In this document: positions 34,752 through 49,100 of the stretch, piece by piece
Numbering within the stretch: the stretch's first letter is position 1
Layout of the letters: each line of letters begins with the position of its first letter
DNA from: Canna indica
Taxonomy: Eukaryota > Streptophyta > Magnoliopsida > Zingiberales > Cannaceae
Assembly (NCBI GenBank): GCA_034359265.1
Contig: CP136892.1
Location: 11,456,501 to 11,520,500, forward strand
Direction: 5' to 3'
DNA: 64,000 bases
Notes under the pieces: generated by a model
Database searches by the model: none
What the model was told of the DNA's origin: nothing
Seen by the model: the letters and a program-made list of their open reading frames with translations, nothing else
Position numbers and translations under genes: made by a program

Positions 34752-37700
34752 TCACAGTCCAAAGAACCCAAGCTCACTGGCCCGCTCCTTTTCAAATGTC
34801 TCAAAGTATTGATATATGATTGTCACAGCAAGAAGGATTCCTGTTCCAGAACCGATTGCACCCATGAAATCTGCTAGCACTGTCAATGCACCAATGCACA
34901 TGCCACCGAAAGCAGCTGCAGTTGGAATATACCGGTTCAGTTCCTTCTGTAAATTTGATTCGCGATGGCCTGGCATAACCATTTGTTGCTCCTGAGAAAT
35001 AACCAAATTTAACAAATCAATATTACTACTTGGAAATAAATTTAGATTACAAAATTTAAACAGCTTCCACTATGCAATTCTCATGAGAATATTTCACTCA
35101 TGAAGCTTTTGATACTGAAAAAATCAGCATTTAAGAGACTAAAAAACATATTGCATAGAGAAGAATTTTCATATCCCCTCAGTATGCAAGAGTCAAGACA
35201 CATTCTTTAGTGCACCAACAAATCAAGAGTGTCTCATAAAGATATCATAGCAAGGGCCTAATGCCCATCGCCAAGAGGTATGGTTCAATTTGCACCACAA
35301 AGTAACAAGGGGAAAACAAACAAAGCAACTGCCACTGTAAGATAAAGGAAGATGATGCTGATCTGCATATATCATCAGAGATAAAATAATGAAGTGTTTT
35401 CATAAACATTCTGGATGAAGAATCTAGCAATCACACACCTACAGTTCTGGATTAAGTATCTTTACAAATGGTGCACAGCTAATCAAGAATCTAGGCAATC
35501 ACACCTAGAGTTTCATAAACACTTTGGAGAAAGAAGACCCTTTCAAGATTTTATAAATTCAATTTGACATTTTTCAGAAGTGAAAAAATGAAGATATCAT
35601 ATCGATGCTTCAATTTACCACTGGTCTGCTAACCTGGTCTTTGTGTTGGCTAAAGTAACTCTTCTAATATCTGAGAAAATTATTCTACAAATAACACCCT
35701 TTAACCAACACAGTAATGTATACAAATATAACCTCTTACAAACTTCAGTACTTCACTATGCATAAAATTCATTTAGTCAATTTAACACTAGATGAAATCA
35801 TCTATTTTTTAATAACCATTATTCTGGAATAAAATTTCTTCAAAGATGTGAGGAAGCATACTAAATGCAATGGATTACATTAAAAGTTACGAATTTTACC
35901 TTAAGCTGCTTGGCCACATCCCTTGCAGATGATCCAGAGACCTCTATCCAAGTTTTTGAGAAGAGTGCACAAGCTGAGAGCATAAAGACTATGTAGAAAA
36001 GTGCATGAAATGGGTTTGCTGCCATATCTGCCAAGCTGCATAATGCAATTTCAAAATAAAAATGATAAGCAATGAAGGGACCAGATAGAATAAAGATTAT
36101 TGCATTAAAGCAATGAATCCTTTTTGAAACTAATAGTTCTTTTCACTAGTTGAAGCATGTTCAGAGAGATTTAATTACCTTGACGGTGCTGTGATATAGT
36201 ATGCAATACCACCTACAGGGATGGATTGACCAGAGTACTCAGACTCTTTCCATTTACCCAGTAGATTTACAAGGAAATTTCCACTGTATTTCCTATACAA
36301 CAACTACAATGGACAAGAAAAGTTAGATCCAATATAAAAAAACTAAAAAAGGAGGTCTAGGAAAATATAGCTATTTCTCTGACATGTAGTACCTGAGAGA
36401 TAAAGTACAGGTTAGAAACAAGTGCTGATTGGAGAATAATGGGCATATTAGAGGTATAAAACAGCTTGATAGGGTAGGAACCTTGCTGTCCACGGGCATT
36501 CTTTGACCTCACAGGCAAGACAACACGAAAACCTTGGAAATAAATAACTATAAGAAATACAAGAACTGTTGCGAGCAAGTTGGTCACATTTGGAAGATTC
36601 TGACGGTAGAAAGCCTCGCGCAGAGCACGAACTTTGTCGGTTCGTGTTATCAGTAGATGGAACAAAGCAATAACAGCACCTTCAAATTCAGCACCACGTC
36701 CGCTATTGATGGTTGTTGGGCTAAATGCCTTCCAAATGATATTTTCACTGCAAAATGTACACAGTTAAAAAATACCATATTAAATGGAAGTAACCATGAA
36801 AGAGTCCATGGACTTACCAGATATTGGTAGCAATGAACAACGAAATGCCCGATCCCAGACCATATCCTTTCTGTAGAAGTTCATCCAAACATATTACAAT
36901 TATACCAGCAAAGAAAAGCTGAAGTATGATAAGAATAGCATTTCCAGTTCCTAGTTGGCTGACACTGCCATACATCCCAGACAAAACATATGCAACTGCC
37001 TCTCCAATGGCAATTAGGATACCCAGTAATTTTTGTGCACCATTTCTGAAATATGAAAACAACAATTAACATAAGATTGGCAACCCACTTGATTTTCTTG
37101 TTATCATGAAATAACATATTATCCTGGTTGAAAGCACTGAAATTTTTTTACTAAACCCACTAATTACCATCTGCTCATGATCATAACAAGTTAAATGAAG
37201 CAAGTCATACTGATGAATGAAATACAGATAATAATTAACAATTCTTAACCAATAATTGAATTATATAACTCAGGTATACGCTATAGTGCCAGACACTTGT
37301 TCCATATTATGTAGACTTGGCATTGATGCGCACAAAGGGATACATAATACATTATTATAAACAACTGCAAAAGATCAACTAATATGATGGGATACATTTC
37401 AGCAATCCAATAAACCTCTTGAAAATTGTCATAAATTATGAAGGGATTAACCAATACCATGGAAGATAATTTATAAGATAAATAGCTATCTGATCCAATG
37501 CCATGGAAGTTACTTTATAAGATAAACAACTAAGATAGCAATAATAAAACATATAAAATTGAACAACTCTTCATTTTATTTAAAATTACATATTTCTTGG
37601 TAAAATGATTTTTATAAACCATGACCAAAACAAAAATGTTCAAGTAACACGTTTTAAGAATTATGGAATTCAATGGATTGCTAAAACAATGAATTTTTGA

Positions 37701-38477
37701 ACATTAAAAGGAGAAAAATGAAGGAGTTGTGAATTTTTAAGGCACCACGAGTCAGAATTTTTTTTAACCAATTCAAATTATTTACACAATTCAAAAATCA
37801 GCATAAATTCAAAATTGAACGCACCAAAATTTCAATAAAATTTTCAGAATCTCAATCAAACTTCAACTACATCTTCTGCATAAATATTAAGCATCACAAA
37901 TTAGGGATGGAGGGAGGAGAAGCTCAAAAAGATAGAACAGAATATAATAATAGTCCTAATTAGCTCAATCTTCTAGCAAATTCTATTAGTTAAATATCAA
38001 TTTTGGAAATGACCTACATAGCTTCAGTATATCCTAAAGGTAACACTAATACTTTCAAGATTTTATCATTGGTTCATGGGGTGAACAGAAGTCTCCAGTA
38101 ATAACAATAAATATTTTCACAAGGAATACTCACAAAAGAGCACGATCCTCTCTGACACTGTTGTCAACTTCAATAATCTTGGAACCAACAAGAAGTTGCA
38201 TCACTAATCCAGAAGTCACAATTGGAGTAATTCCAAGCTCCATGACGGTTCCACGATTTGATGCAAGAATAACACGCATCCAGTAAAAAGGATCTGCTCC
38301 CGTGGTTGAATGAATGCCATAAAGTGGAAGCTGACTGCAAACCAGAAAGATAAAGAGAGAAATCACAGTGTAGATGACCTTTTCCCTAAATGGAATTTTT
38401 CGATCTGCACTCTGAACTTCAGGCAAGAAGGCCAAAAATGGTCTCACAAGATGAAGCACTCTGAATCCTCCTGCCAT
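34752..38477 (-). CDS. SEC61A: Protein transport protein Sec61 subunit alpha
   Basis: Six coding exons on the minus strand: 38477-38134, 37045-36818, 36747-36393, 36303-36179, 36035-35900 and 34991-34752. All introns are GT-AG, and 1,428 bp gives 475 aa plus TGA, the normal length for eukaryotic Sec61 alpha. The protein is the channel of the ER translocon, a ten-span membrane protein that moves nascent chains into or across the ER. Visible family blocks are [59 protein letters not shown] (plug region), [37 protein letters not shown], the cytosolic [20 protein letters not shown] loop, and the C-terminal [20 protein letters not shown]. Start: MAGGFRV, 4 nt after the acceptor of a leader intron. 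The frame extends upstream to another ATG only through intron sequence. Confidence 0.97.
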
Positions 38478-39312
38478 TCTTCTGCAACTAAGAATAAAAG
38501 AACATGAATAATAACAAAATGAAGGAAAACTCAAATTCATAGTAGCCAAGAAAACCCGAAGTAGGCACAAAATGTGATAGGAAATAAAACAACCACGGAA
38601 ACTAATAGCAATAAAATGGAAAGGAACTACGTGCTTATGTGAATGTAGTTTCTTATAACATATTATATAATTAATGCCATTACTCAGTCAAAGCATATTA
38701 GATAATTAAGACGTGAACAGATACACAATATGTTATCCTCGACATATGAACTACATGGATTCCTAATAACCACTCCGTCACTGAAATGGCAACTCATTCA
38801 AGGAAATATTCTAAGATGATTCGGTTGAATTGTAAAGTATGTGTGAAAACAATCAAAATTTTCACCAACAAATTTGGAAACAAGTTAATTGTCTTAAGGT
38901 GGATTTTCTGAGTACACATAATCCATAAAAATGGGGGTTTATCTTGAAACGGACAAAAAATACTCCCTCAAGCGCACATCTTATATAGATCAAGAATGTT
39001 TTCCCACAAAATTCACTCTGTATCTTTGAGATCGGACAACGAATACTCAATGGACAATCTTCAAGGATACATCAGAAAGAATTCAAGTAAAACAAACATC
39101 TCAGATTGGAAAAGAAACATGCATGATCCTAGAAAGTCGAGAAATCTATGGCTAATTGAACAGCAAATTGACAAAAGTAACAAATCAAAACAGGAAGCTA
39201 GAAGCAAACAGATCAGCGAATAGCTGATCATTCTGAAACATAACAAGAAATGCCGACATAAATCTGTCCCCGGCCAGATCCGTATGAATCTGAATAGAAA
39301 ACAACTGAATAC

Positions 39313-39440
39313 CTCACAGCGGTCAACGAATTTCGCTTACTTGCTCTTTACCTCGATCGAGTGTTCTTCGCAAATTTTCTGCCCCGCTCCGGCTTCAGAT
39401 TTAGGGCAAAGATCCCGTTAGGCGTTAGGTCGAGTAATAA
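39313..39440 (-). other. SEC61A: Probable 5' UTR exon of SEC61A
   Basis: On the minus strand ...gctgtgag is followed by a gtattcag donor at 39312, and the matching acceptor gttgcag ends at 38482, 4 nt before the ATG. The leader intron would span 38482-39312 (about 830 bp). A long leader intron is common in plant housekeeping genes. The transcription start is estimated from the TATA box. Confidence 0.6.
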
Positions 39441-40112
39441 AAGGCGACCTGGTCGTCGTCCTTTATAGAAAGCGGATGCGGGTTCAGCTTCGAAACCCGA
39501 TCCGTAACTCAATCGTATCTTGTGTATTTTTCAGCTAGTAATTTAGTCATATGTAGTAATAAAAATTATGATGTACCTAGTAATTTAACACCCCTTTGTT
39601 TATGTAGATAATATTGAAAGGGAGCATCCCATCACTGAGGAGAAGAGAAAGAAGACGGAGGAGATCGGGACAGACCTCTAGAGAAGGAGATGAAAAAGAA
39701 GAGGAAGGACAAGAAGAAGAGAAAAAAAAGGATGGTCACCTGAGAAGAAGAGTCCCCGAGACGAGGAGCCCAGTCGCGGAGAGGAGAAGAGAAGTGCGTC
39801 GCGCAGGAGAATCCGAGAATGAAGTCGCGTGAAGGAAACCCGAATTCGGATTTGAGTCCGATTTAATCCGACTCAAACGCACAGATCTTAAAGCAGCGAA
39901 TATGCGATTCATCAGCCAATTGGTTGACTGCCACGTGTGCATTCACGGATTTCGAAATCAATGAGCACTTCCCCAGTCCCAAATCAAAACCAGCCGCGCC
40001 TGCGCCCTCTCCTTCTTCCCCGAGCTCCCGATTCCGGCATCTTCATCAGCTTCTTCGCCGTCGTCAGTCTTGAGCCCTGTCGCCATCGCTGTCTCAATAG
40101 AGATCGTCCTCG
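39440..40112. promoter_or_regulatory. Shared SEC61A/APC2 intergenic promoter region
   Basis: About 670 bp separate the estimated SEC61A start from the APC2 ATG. It contains a purine-rich tract (gaggagaagagaaagaagac and similar, 39640-39740) and a GC-rich APC2-proximal half (39960-40110), probably the APC2 5' UTR. The 39614-39832 open frame is a by-product of the purine tract (Arg/Glu/Lys-rich) and is not called a gene. Head-to-head spacing below 1 kb fits a bidirectional promoter; co-regulation is inference. Confidence 0.6.
39462..39468 (-). promoter_or_regulatory. TATA box of SEC61A
   Basis: The minus strand reads tttctataaaggacg with CTATAAA at 39468-39462, about 25-30 bp upstream of a plausible start near 39435. 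It lies on the side facing APC2. Confidence 0.55.
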
Positions 40113-43100
40113 ATGCTGTGGGACCCACAGGCTCTGGACTCTTTAGATGGTGCAGCAATCGGCGAGGTACTGCAGAGCTGGGCGGGGTTCTGCGACCGCA
40201 CCGATGCCCTCCTCCGCGGCCGTGGAGACCTCTCTGCGGGCGCTGACCTTGTCCCCTTCATCTCGTCCCTCTGTCGCTATGGCCTCGACTCTCTCGTCCA
40301 AGACCACTTCCTTCACTCCCTCGAGGTCTGAATCCACTGTTTTGAATGATTTCCGGTACATTGCTTCAATTTCTTTTGGGGTTTTCAGTTTTTTACAAAC
40401 TTTAACCATCGACTATATGGTCTGGTTTCTTACCTACCTATGCTTCAACAGTGTCACTTGGCCCTCCTGAGGTATAATTCATTGTATTCCAAGTTTTCCA
40501 TTGTCGCAGTAATCGAGGTTTAAGGTCTTCCTCATGAAGTAGAAGGTTATTTTATGGCTTATATTGGTGAAGAAAGATCTTGAAATTTGATGCTCATTTC
40601 ATTTCATGTACTAGATGTAGCTCCAGTTGGTTAATGGAAAACTAGACTGACCAAAGAAATCTCATGAGGGTTAACTGCAAATGCGAAATTGGACCATAGT
40701 ACAATTGACTGCACCATATTCTATAATTTTCATTGTTGGAGCATTGTGCACCATTTGTTTAGACAAATATTTTTTGAAGTCTTTCAATGTTGTTTCAGTA
40801 GTAATTCGATTTTCGAAACTTCAAGCACTATGACAAGGCATCTTTGGTTCTATATAGCTGAGCATAAAACAAATGACAAGCATATTGAGGGTTATAGTCA
40901 ATAAATAAAGTGTTGATTTACTAGGGAATTGCAGCAAATATATTAGATTATTAAACCTTCCACTAGTTAGGAAAAATACAAGGTGAAAGGTCTAATGCCA
41001 TCCAACTTAGTATAAGTTCATTAAAATTTCAATCACAAAATAATAGTATAACAGTAGGGGGAGTAGCTGATTTAGAACAATCACGCATTTGGTTATTATA
41101 AATACATATATAACACACAAGAACACATGTGTTACGAAAGTATACATATATGAATAAATGTCCATGTATGGTGGAAGGTACGTGACTGAATTTTTCTACT
41201 ACTTTTTTCCCCTAAAATGCCAGTATCTTGCAGGAAGCATTCAAGTCAGATGCTGTTTTGAAGTTCTGGAAGCAATTTGATGCTTATTATGACATTTCAT
41301 CACTAGGAGCAACTAAATTCCATGTATGGTAGCAAGCTTTTCTACCTTCTATTTTTCTTACTATTGTGAACAACTACAAGTTACATAATTTATAATTGGT
41401 GGATATTTAAAATACTCTTGTACAGTTCTTAATTTTACTGGTATGTAACAACCATAGTTATTAAAATTGGACAAGACTGGTTTTGGTTTGACTAGAAGAT
41501 GTCAAAATTGTTTGATGTAGCCATTTTTAGTCTGACCCGTGAGAATTGGGCCACTTGAAAAGGAAAGACGGCCATGCTTTGATCTGCAAAATGCAAATTG
41601 CTTGAGCTGTTGAGCATTAATCCCTTTTCTCCTATATCCAATACCAAGTTTTTCTCGGCCCTTTTTAAAGTTAGGTATCATTTGTTAAAGTCCTACATTG
41701 GTTGAGGTTGTGGTCTAGATAACCTTTAAATAGATTAGGCAATCCTCCCCCTATGAGCTAGCTTTTGGGATGGAGCTAGGTCCAAGGCTGATTTTCTAAC
41801 ATGATATCATAGTCAAACCTATTGTTGATAGTGGGCCATCAGAAGAACTTCACTCTCCAAATGTGGATCATGGGCGTGAGGGGGGTGTGTTAAAGTCTCA
41901 CATTAGTTGAGGTTGTGATCTAAATAGTCTTTAAATAGATTGGGCAATCCTCCCCCTTGAGCTAGCTTTTGGGGTGGAATTAGGTCCAAGGCTGATTTTC
42001 TAACATCTCCATCCATCTCTTTCTCTCTTTGATGGCATGAGTCCTGTTGCATCCATTGCTTCAAATGGTCAGAGCTGCATCACCATTCTCTTTGCAACAT
42101 GCGACACGTCAGCCCTTTTTCCTCTCACTATCTCACCTTTTTCTCCCATGAAAAATGGGAGGCTGTTTAAGATTGTTTATTGTTCTTTTGTTCATCAAAC
42201 TTCCTATGTGATTTCTTCTTGCATTTGAAGTTTTGATGCTAACTTATGAAACTGGAAATCGCATCAAAGATTCTAGTATTCATATTATTGCTCCCTCTTT
42301 AGTGTTTTATATACATGTTTAATTGTTTAGTTTCTGTTGGAAAGAAGAGCTAGCTCTTATTGTATTGCATAGATATGCAATATTGATGAAGTTCTAATGC
42401 TTCTTGGATTTTAAATTTCTATATACAAACATATTTGGACACACAAATGAAAATATTGATGAATTCTGAATTTCTTTTAAAATCTTGATTAAGATTGTTT
42501 TTTGTTTTTCTATTTAAAGTATTTTTAATATAGCTTTAAGGTTTTCAACATGTTAGATCCCTCAAATACTTTAGGAAGCTAGGTGGTAAAAAAGTACTAG
42601 CTTCATTGAAGCAAGGCGCCAAAACCCATATATGTATATATTATCATAATACATAATAAGAACAAGAAAAGAATGCAACTTTCATATATCTGAAATAACT
42701 TTTATAAAGTCAATGTCTGGATTTTAAGTTTTTAACATCACTGCAACATAACTAATTATTCTAAATTATCAAAAAGTGAGAAGACTGCTCAACTCTATTT
42801 CATCATAAAAAAAACAGGAGATGGAACATTGACCCTCCCAAATGGGTCATATCACATTTTTCAGGTTGGATAAAGAGTTGGTAAAATTAATGGAGTTTTT
42901 GTATGATCCATCTGAGAAAATACCTATATTATAGAAAGTTTTTATTCCCATGTATATAGTGATTTGTCAAAGAAATTGTACATTGTCAGAAATATATGTC
43001 AACATCAAAACCTTTGCCCAAAAATGTGGTGTTGACTACAGCTTCCTATATGGTTTGACAAACTCCTTTGACTAGTTTAATCTGATGAACAATCTAATGT

Positions 43101-46100
43101 TGCTCCACTGCAGCCTAGGAGCTCAAGGTTTGAGCCACATAAACAGCTTCTTTGCTATGTAAGGGTAAGACTGTGTACATTGAACCTCCCTAGACCGATG
43201 CCTCATCTGAGATGGAGTTGTTGACATTACCCGAAATTAACAATGAAATTTAGGATCTGACACCTTGTGGTTGGACAGGCTATTTATTAGTGGTCTAAAA
43301 GACAAATTTGCATCAACTTTTTTTTTTTTTTGTTTAACCTTTTGGCACCTATGCCTTGATTGTTGAAAAAATGTGCTTGATCATTCCTGTGGATTGAAAT
43401 GACCTTTCCAAAACATTGAGTGACTCAGGACGAAAATTTAAAAGGTTCTTGAAGGGCTTATCTTATTTCATTAAATGTAACTCATGATTTATGATTGTAC
43501 ATCTGCAATAAGCTTTGCAATGTTGTCAATTACCTAAATTGATTCACAATTGCTGGAGCAGGAAAATTGGATTGAGGAAGTGTTAAGTAAATCACTGGAA
43601 GAGATATGCTTGGAAAAGGATTTTCAGGAAAAATGCCTTTTGATGCTGGTTCATGCTTTGCAGTCATATGAGGAGAGCACAACTGAAGGATTGATGAAAA
43701 TACAAGATCATAAATCCATTCTTACTTCCAAATACCAATTAATGGTGTCTTCTATTCTTCTAACAACATTGCCTATGCATTTTCCTGGTGCGTTATCTTT
43801 AGGATAAAATAGCAAATTTCTCTCTTTATATTTACATAGATGAGTATATATGCCTGCAATTGCCCCTATTAGTACATCTAACCATAAGACTTTGCATAGT
43901 TGTCTCTTGTATCTCTCCATGCACCTCTGAATAGGCTCTTATATGTGCTCATGCACATGTAGGATATCATTTCTCCTCATATAAGTTTTAACTCATTTGA
44001 TATTTTTGTCTTTCACCATGTTGCTAATATCTTAGCCTTCTATTCCCAACTCAACTTTCTAGTCATGTATGTGTTTTTTTCTGTGATTTATCTTCCAGAT
44101 TCAAAATGGTCTATGCTCACTACTGTCTTGAGTTTGAGGGGGATGACAAGAGTATTTGGTAAAAGTAATAATATTTGTTAAGCCCCAAAGTCCAAAAATT
44201 ATATTCATCTCAATGTGAGGAACATATATAGGTAAACATGAGTGTAAGATAGACCTGAGGCATAGAATAAGCTAAGCTATACTGGCATAAGATAAACATG
44301 AATAATGAATAGATAAATATAAGATATTTTAGTATTTAACAATAATAATAATTAGGAAATGGATTAATATAATTTTTTATTAGATTTCTATCGATTGTTA
44401 GGTACTTTCTTTGGTGTTCCCATCGGGAGTGTTTCTATACGCAGTTAGGCACTCCATATGCTTTACCCATATAATAGGCATATGCAATTGTTACTTAGAT
44501 CTATGGATAAAATATTTCTCACATTATTTTTAATTTAATTAATATTGTTTTATAACTAACAAGGATGATCAATGTTATTAGGAATTTTAGGATAATTATA
44601 CCCATGCTTTCTACTTTTTCTTGTGGATTCCAACATGATTTTTGAAAAACAGCATGATTGTTTTTCAGTGCCCAGGTTAACATTCCTTGGTTTACCTTTA
44701 CCGAAATAACTTTTCTTGGGATCTTGGACCTGCATGCCAAATGAGGTGTTATTGTTTTTCAACTGATGGTTTGTCTGTAGCCTGATATTGTTTACTGTAT
44801 TTGTCTATTTGATAATGTTTTTTTGTTTCAGTAGTCTGGTATTCATGGTCAGCTTGTGACTGCATATGAACATAGATTCCTATTGATTACCTTGATTGTA
44901 GAAGTTGTTCTTATGTTGTCTGTACCCTCTCAGTGACTTAGGAATGTGAAAAAGCACAGCGATATCAGTATGATAGGCATTTTTTTAAAGGAAAAAAAGT
45001 TCAATAGAACTGGAAGCCATATGATAAAGTTCTATTTTGATATGAAGAGTGTTTTTTGGTGTTTGTGCAACTTAGCATCTTACACTGGTCCTTTTCATAG
45101 AGATACTCCGCATGTATTTTAAGGGAAAGTTGGAAGAACTAAGTAATATGATGGCTGTGGATCATGAAGAAGATGCTTGTGAATTTCAACGGAGCCAGGG
45201 AAGTCAGAGATCCAGCAAGGTTGGTGAAATGGATATTGACACCTACAATCATGGGCCTAACTTTGCAAAAGATAGCACGCTGGTTTACAATATTGGTAAA
45301 GTTGTCCGTGATCTTAGAAGTCTTGGTTTTACGTCTATGACTGAAGATGCCTATGCTTCTTCTATCCTTTTGCTCCTAAAGGTTAAGTACCTTTACGTTG
45401 TACAGATACATTATACTAGTGCTTTCTAAGTTAAACTCTCATGTTCTCTCTAAAGCTCTTTTGATAGGTACAAGATACTATTCATCGCGCAATTTCTATT
45501 GTTTTTGACACTAACACAACTTTGATTCTAAATCAGGATAAAGTTCATGATTTAGCTGGTGATGATTACAGGAATCCTGTTCTTGGATCAATTAAAGAAT
45601 GGATTCAGGTACTTCTCTGATAAGTAATATAATTTAACTCAAGTATGTGGTAGCAATAATTTGTTTTACTTAGTAACATAAGATCTGCATATCGTTGTTC
45701 AGTTGAAAACCAATTATTGGTAACTTTCTGAAAAGCTGAATGGCTGTTAGTCTTGAGTTAGTGAGATTTGATGGCATAACCTCACACTAGTCATTGTCAG
45801 TGTTGTCAAAAGCAAGCGCCTGGGCGCCTAGGCGCACTAGGCTAGGCGCCAAACAGGCCTAGTGCCTTTGCATGGCCAAGGCGCAGCACCTTCACCCAAG
45901 CGTGCGCCTCTGCGCTTTTTTTTGAAACCCCAGGCGCACCAGGCGTGCGCCTGGATGAAGTCCAGTTTTTTTTCTTTTAGTGGGGGGTCTACCGGGGCCT
46001 ATCACTTAATGTAGTAGTAATTTTTTTTAAAAAAAACCCATTTAGGGCTTCAACCGTGCATCACATATCTTTTTCTCCCCTTTCCTTCTTCTCCTTCACT

Positions 46101-49100
46101 CATCGAGCCCACCGGAGTGCAGCTCAGTTTCCTTCAAGTAAGTTATTTTATTTTCTTTCTTTCTTCTCTTCTTCAGCCGCCCATCTCTTCTTCTTTTCAG
46201 CCGGTGCCTTCCACTATCCATGTATTAGCTGATTGTTACTTCAAATTTCTTCATTTTTTTCAGCCGATTTTTCTTTTATTTTCAGAGTTCTTCATCATTT
46301 ATTTTTCTTTTAGCTACCACTACCAGCACCTTCATTCAACATAAACTTCATTTAGCATTTAGTGGGCAGCATTATGGATAGTGGAAGTGGACATATCGGA
46401 ATATTTTTAAAAATATAATATTTTTTAAAATGTGTGCCTTGCTTCGGTCAGGCGTGCGCTTTTTTGCACCTTGCGCCTCGGGTGATTATGGGACCTTTGC
46501 GCCTTGAATGTGTCTAGCGCTTTTGACAACCTTGGTCATTTTGCTATCTAGGAATTGAGCATGAACTTACAAAAACTTCGGCATAGATGTTCTGTTGGTA
46601 ACTGTCTCATTTGTCAATTAAGAAAATTGTGTAGATCAGTCATAAGAAATCTACTTAACCCCGTAGACAGTCTGACTGTATTTTATTGATGTGCCCTTGG
46701 TTATTTCAGAAAGCTGGGCAAATGGACAATAGATCCTTGAACTCTATATACTACTAAACATTCTTTGTGGTACTTCCTAGATTGACTTGTCAGGAGATTC
46801 CAGGGAGATAGTTGTTGTATTTGACAGAATGCTTTTATGCTCATGCCATTGGTTAGACCTCGCATAACACTAGAAGTTCTCTGATGTTCAGCAATTTGTG
46901 TTAATCTCTTACTGTGTACTTCTATAGCTATATGTAATTTCTGCTCACTGATCTTCACACATATTGGTCATCCTCAGGCGGTTCCTCTTCAATTCTTACA
47001 TGCTCTTTTAGTATATTTAGGTGACTCACCCCCCCTCGATTGTGGGTTGTCTGAGGTTAAGTCACCGTTGGCTTCATCTCCTTCTTACCCTGGGATAGAG
47101 ATGCCTTCAGAAGGGCTTGTAAGATGGCAGTTGCGTCTTGAATATTTTGCTTATGAAACATTGCAGGACCTGCGAATTGGCAAACTTTTTGAGATCATTG
47201 TAGATTATCCAGAAAGGTAGATCCTTTTTTATTGTGAGAATGTTATTAACTATTGGATTTGGAGAAATCAAGTGTTAACATTATGACAATATATTTGTGT
47301 TATTGGCGAATTGCTAAACGTTTCATGTCAGAAATTTTGCATCTGGTATTTGCCTAAAAATAATTTCTGATACAAATTTATTTACAGTTCTCCTGCTATT
47401 GAAGATCTTAAACAATGTTTGGAATATACTGGGCAGCATTCAAAACTTGTTGATTCCTTCATTTCTTCTTTGCGATATCGCTTGCTTACTGCTGGTGCAT
47501 CAACCAATGACATATTACACCAATATGTGTCCACTATCAAGGCCCTTAGAACAATTGACCCGACTGGGGTATTTTTGGATGCAGTTGGTGAACCAATTAG
47601 AGATTACTTGAGGGGAAGAAAAGATACAATAAAATGCATTGTGACCATGCTTACTGATGGGACTGGAGGAAATTCCACTGGTGCTGGAAATTCTGGTGAT
47701 AGTCTTCTCGAAGAGTTGAACAGAGATGTGGAAAACCAAGAGGGGGCTGATTATGATGATGATGCAAACCTTGATGATAAGCAAGCATGGGCAAATGCTG
47801 AAAGGTACTACTTTTTATAATATTTTTTCTTTAAATAATTTCATTGGATTTATTGCCAAGAAGATTTTCTATTATCTTAGCCATTCTCCTTGTTGCAACC
47901 CTTCTTATATTCTTAGATGGGCACCTGATCCAGTGGAGGCAGACCCTTCAAAAGGTAGCCGGAGTAGAAGAAAGGTTGACATACTTGGAATGATGGTTGG
48001 CATAATTGGCTCAAAGGATCAGTTAGTTAATGAATATCGTGTTATGCTAGCGGAAAAGCTTCTGAACAAATCTGATTATGATATTGACTCAGAGATTCGC
48101 ACTTTAGAACTCCTTAAGGTGGGTACCAACTACCAAGTACCAACATAAGGTCTATACAATCTACCAAAATTTGGTATTTGAATGAAGCATTGATTAAATA
48201 TTCGTTTGGTCATCTACATTGATCAATGTCATTTTTAAAGTTCAGTTATCAAATACCAACCATGTAACTCTTTTATCTTATCAGATACACTTTGGGGAGG
48301 GCAGCATGCAGAAATGTGAAATTATGCTTAATGACTTAATTGATTCAAAGAGGACAAATACTAATATTAAAGCATCTTTACCACCACCATCTGCCACTGG
48401 TATGTGACTATGCGAGGCTTTGAATAAATGCTATGTACTATTAACTTGTATGTATTGATGAGTTTTGCTTCATTTATCAGGTCCTGAACAAGAAGCAACA
48501 TGTTTGTCCCTGGATGCTTTGGATTCCACGATAATCTCTTCCAATTTTTGGCCAACTATCCAGGTACGCAATTTAAGAGGCAATGGGTCCCAGTTGAGAA
48601 GAGAATTCTCATCTACTAAAGTTGTTGATGATTTATTTAATTTATCTATTCTCTAAACCAATGTTAAGTACCAAGCCAAACCGTTATATATATTTTTTAT
48701 TGCAAAACAATTTAAACATCAACGATTCTGTATTTGCATTGGAGTAGTTGAGTTTAATTATTAATTTATTTGTTTTCTTCTTCTTTTCTTTTCTTTTTAT
48801 TAGTTTGGGTGGTTCAACTCTGCCTATGTGGGCGTGTGCGAGCATAGTCGGTCCCAAGCCTGGTTACAGGAGTGTTGCAGTAGGTTGACAACCAGCGTAA
48901 AACTCGTCAAACTCTATGATATGGATTTTCATATATATGACGTTTGGGACGTGCCCACCTAGGCAGGAGCTATATCAGCACCCGGATGGCCGGATGTAAT
49001 CTTAAATGAGCAAGGGGTTCCATTACATCGCCGCCCGGGTGTGAGGGAGAATAGGCAAGGGTTTCCACATCTTGGACGAGTGTGGGTAAAGAAGCTAGTC

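Noticed and set aside
34373..34804. 143-codon minus-strand frame at the SEC61A 3' end
   Set aside because: It overlaps the SEC61A last exon out of frame and its 3' UTR; no domain.
39614..39832. Arg/Glu/Lys-rich 72-codon frame between SEC61A and APC2
   Set aside because: It is the product of a purine-rich simple tract in the shared promoter region.
40147..40470. 107-codon frame overlapping APC2 exon 1
   Set aside because: It is an alternative frame of a GC-rich exon; APC2 homology fixes the other frame.
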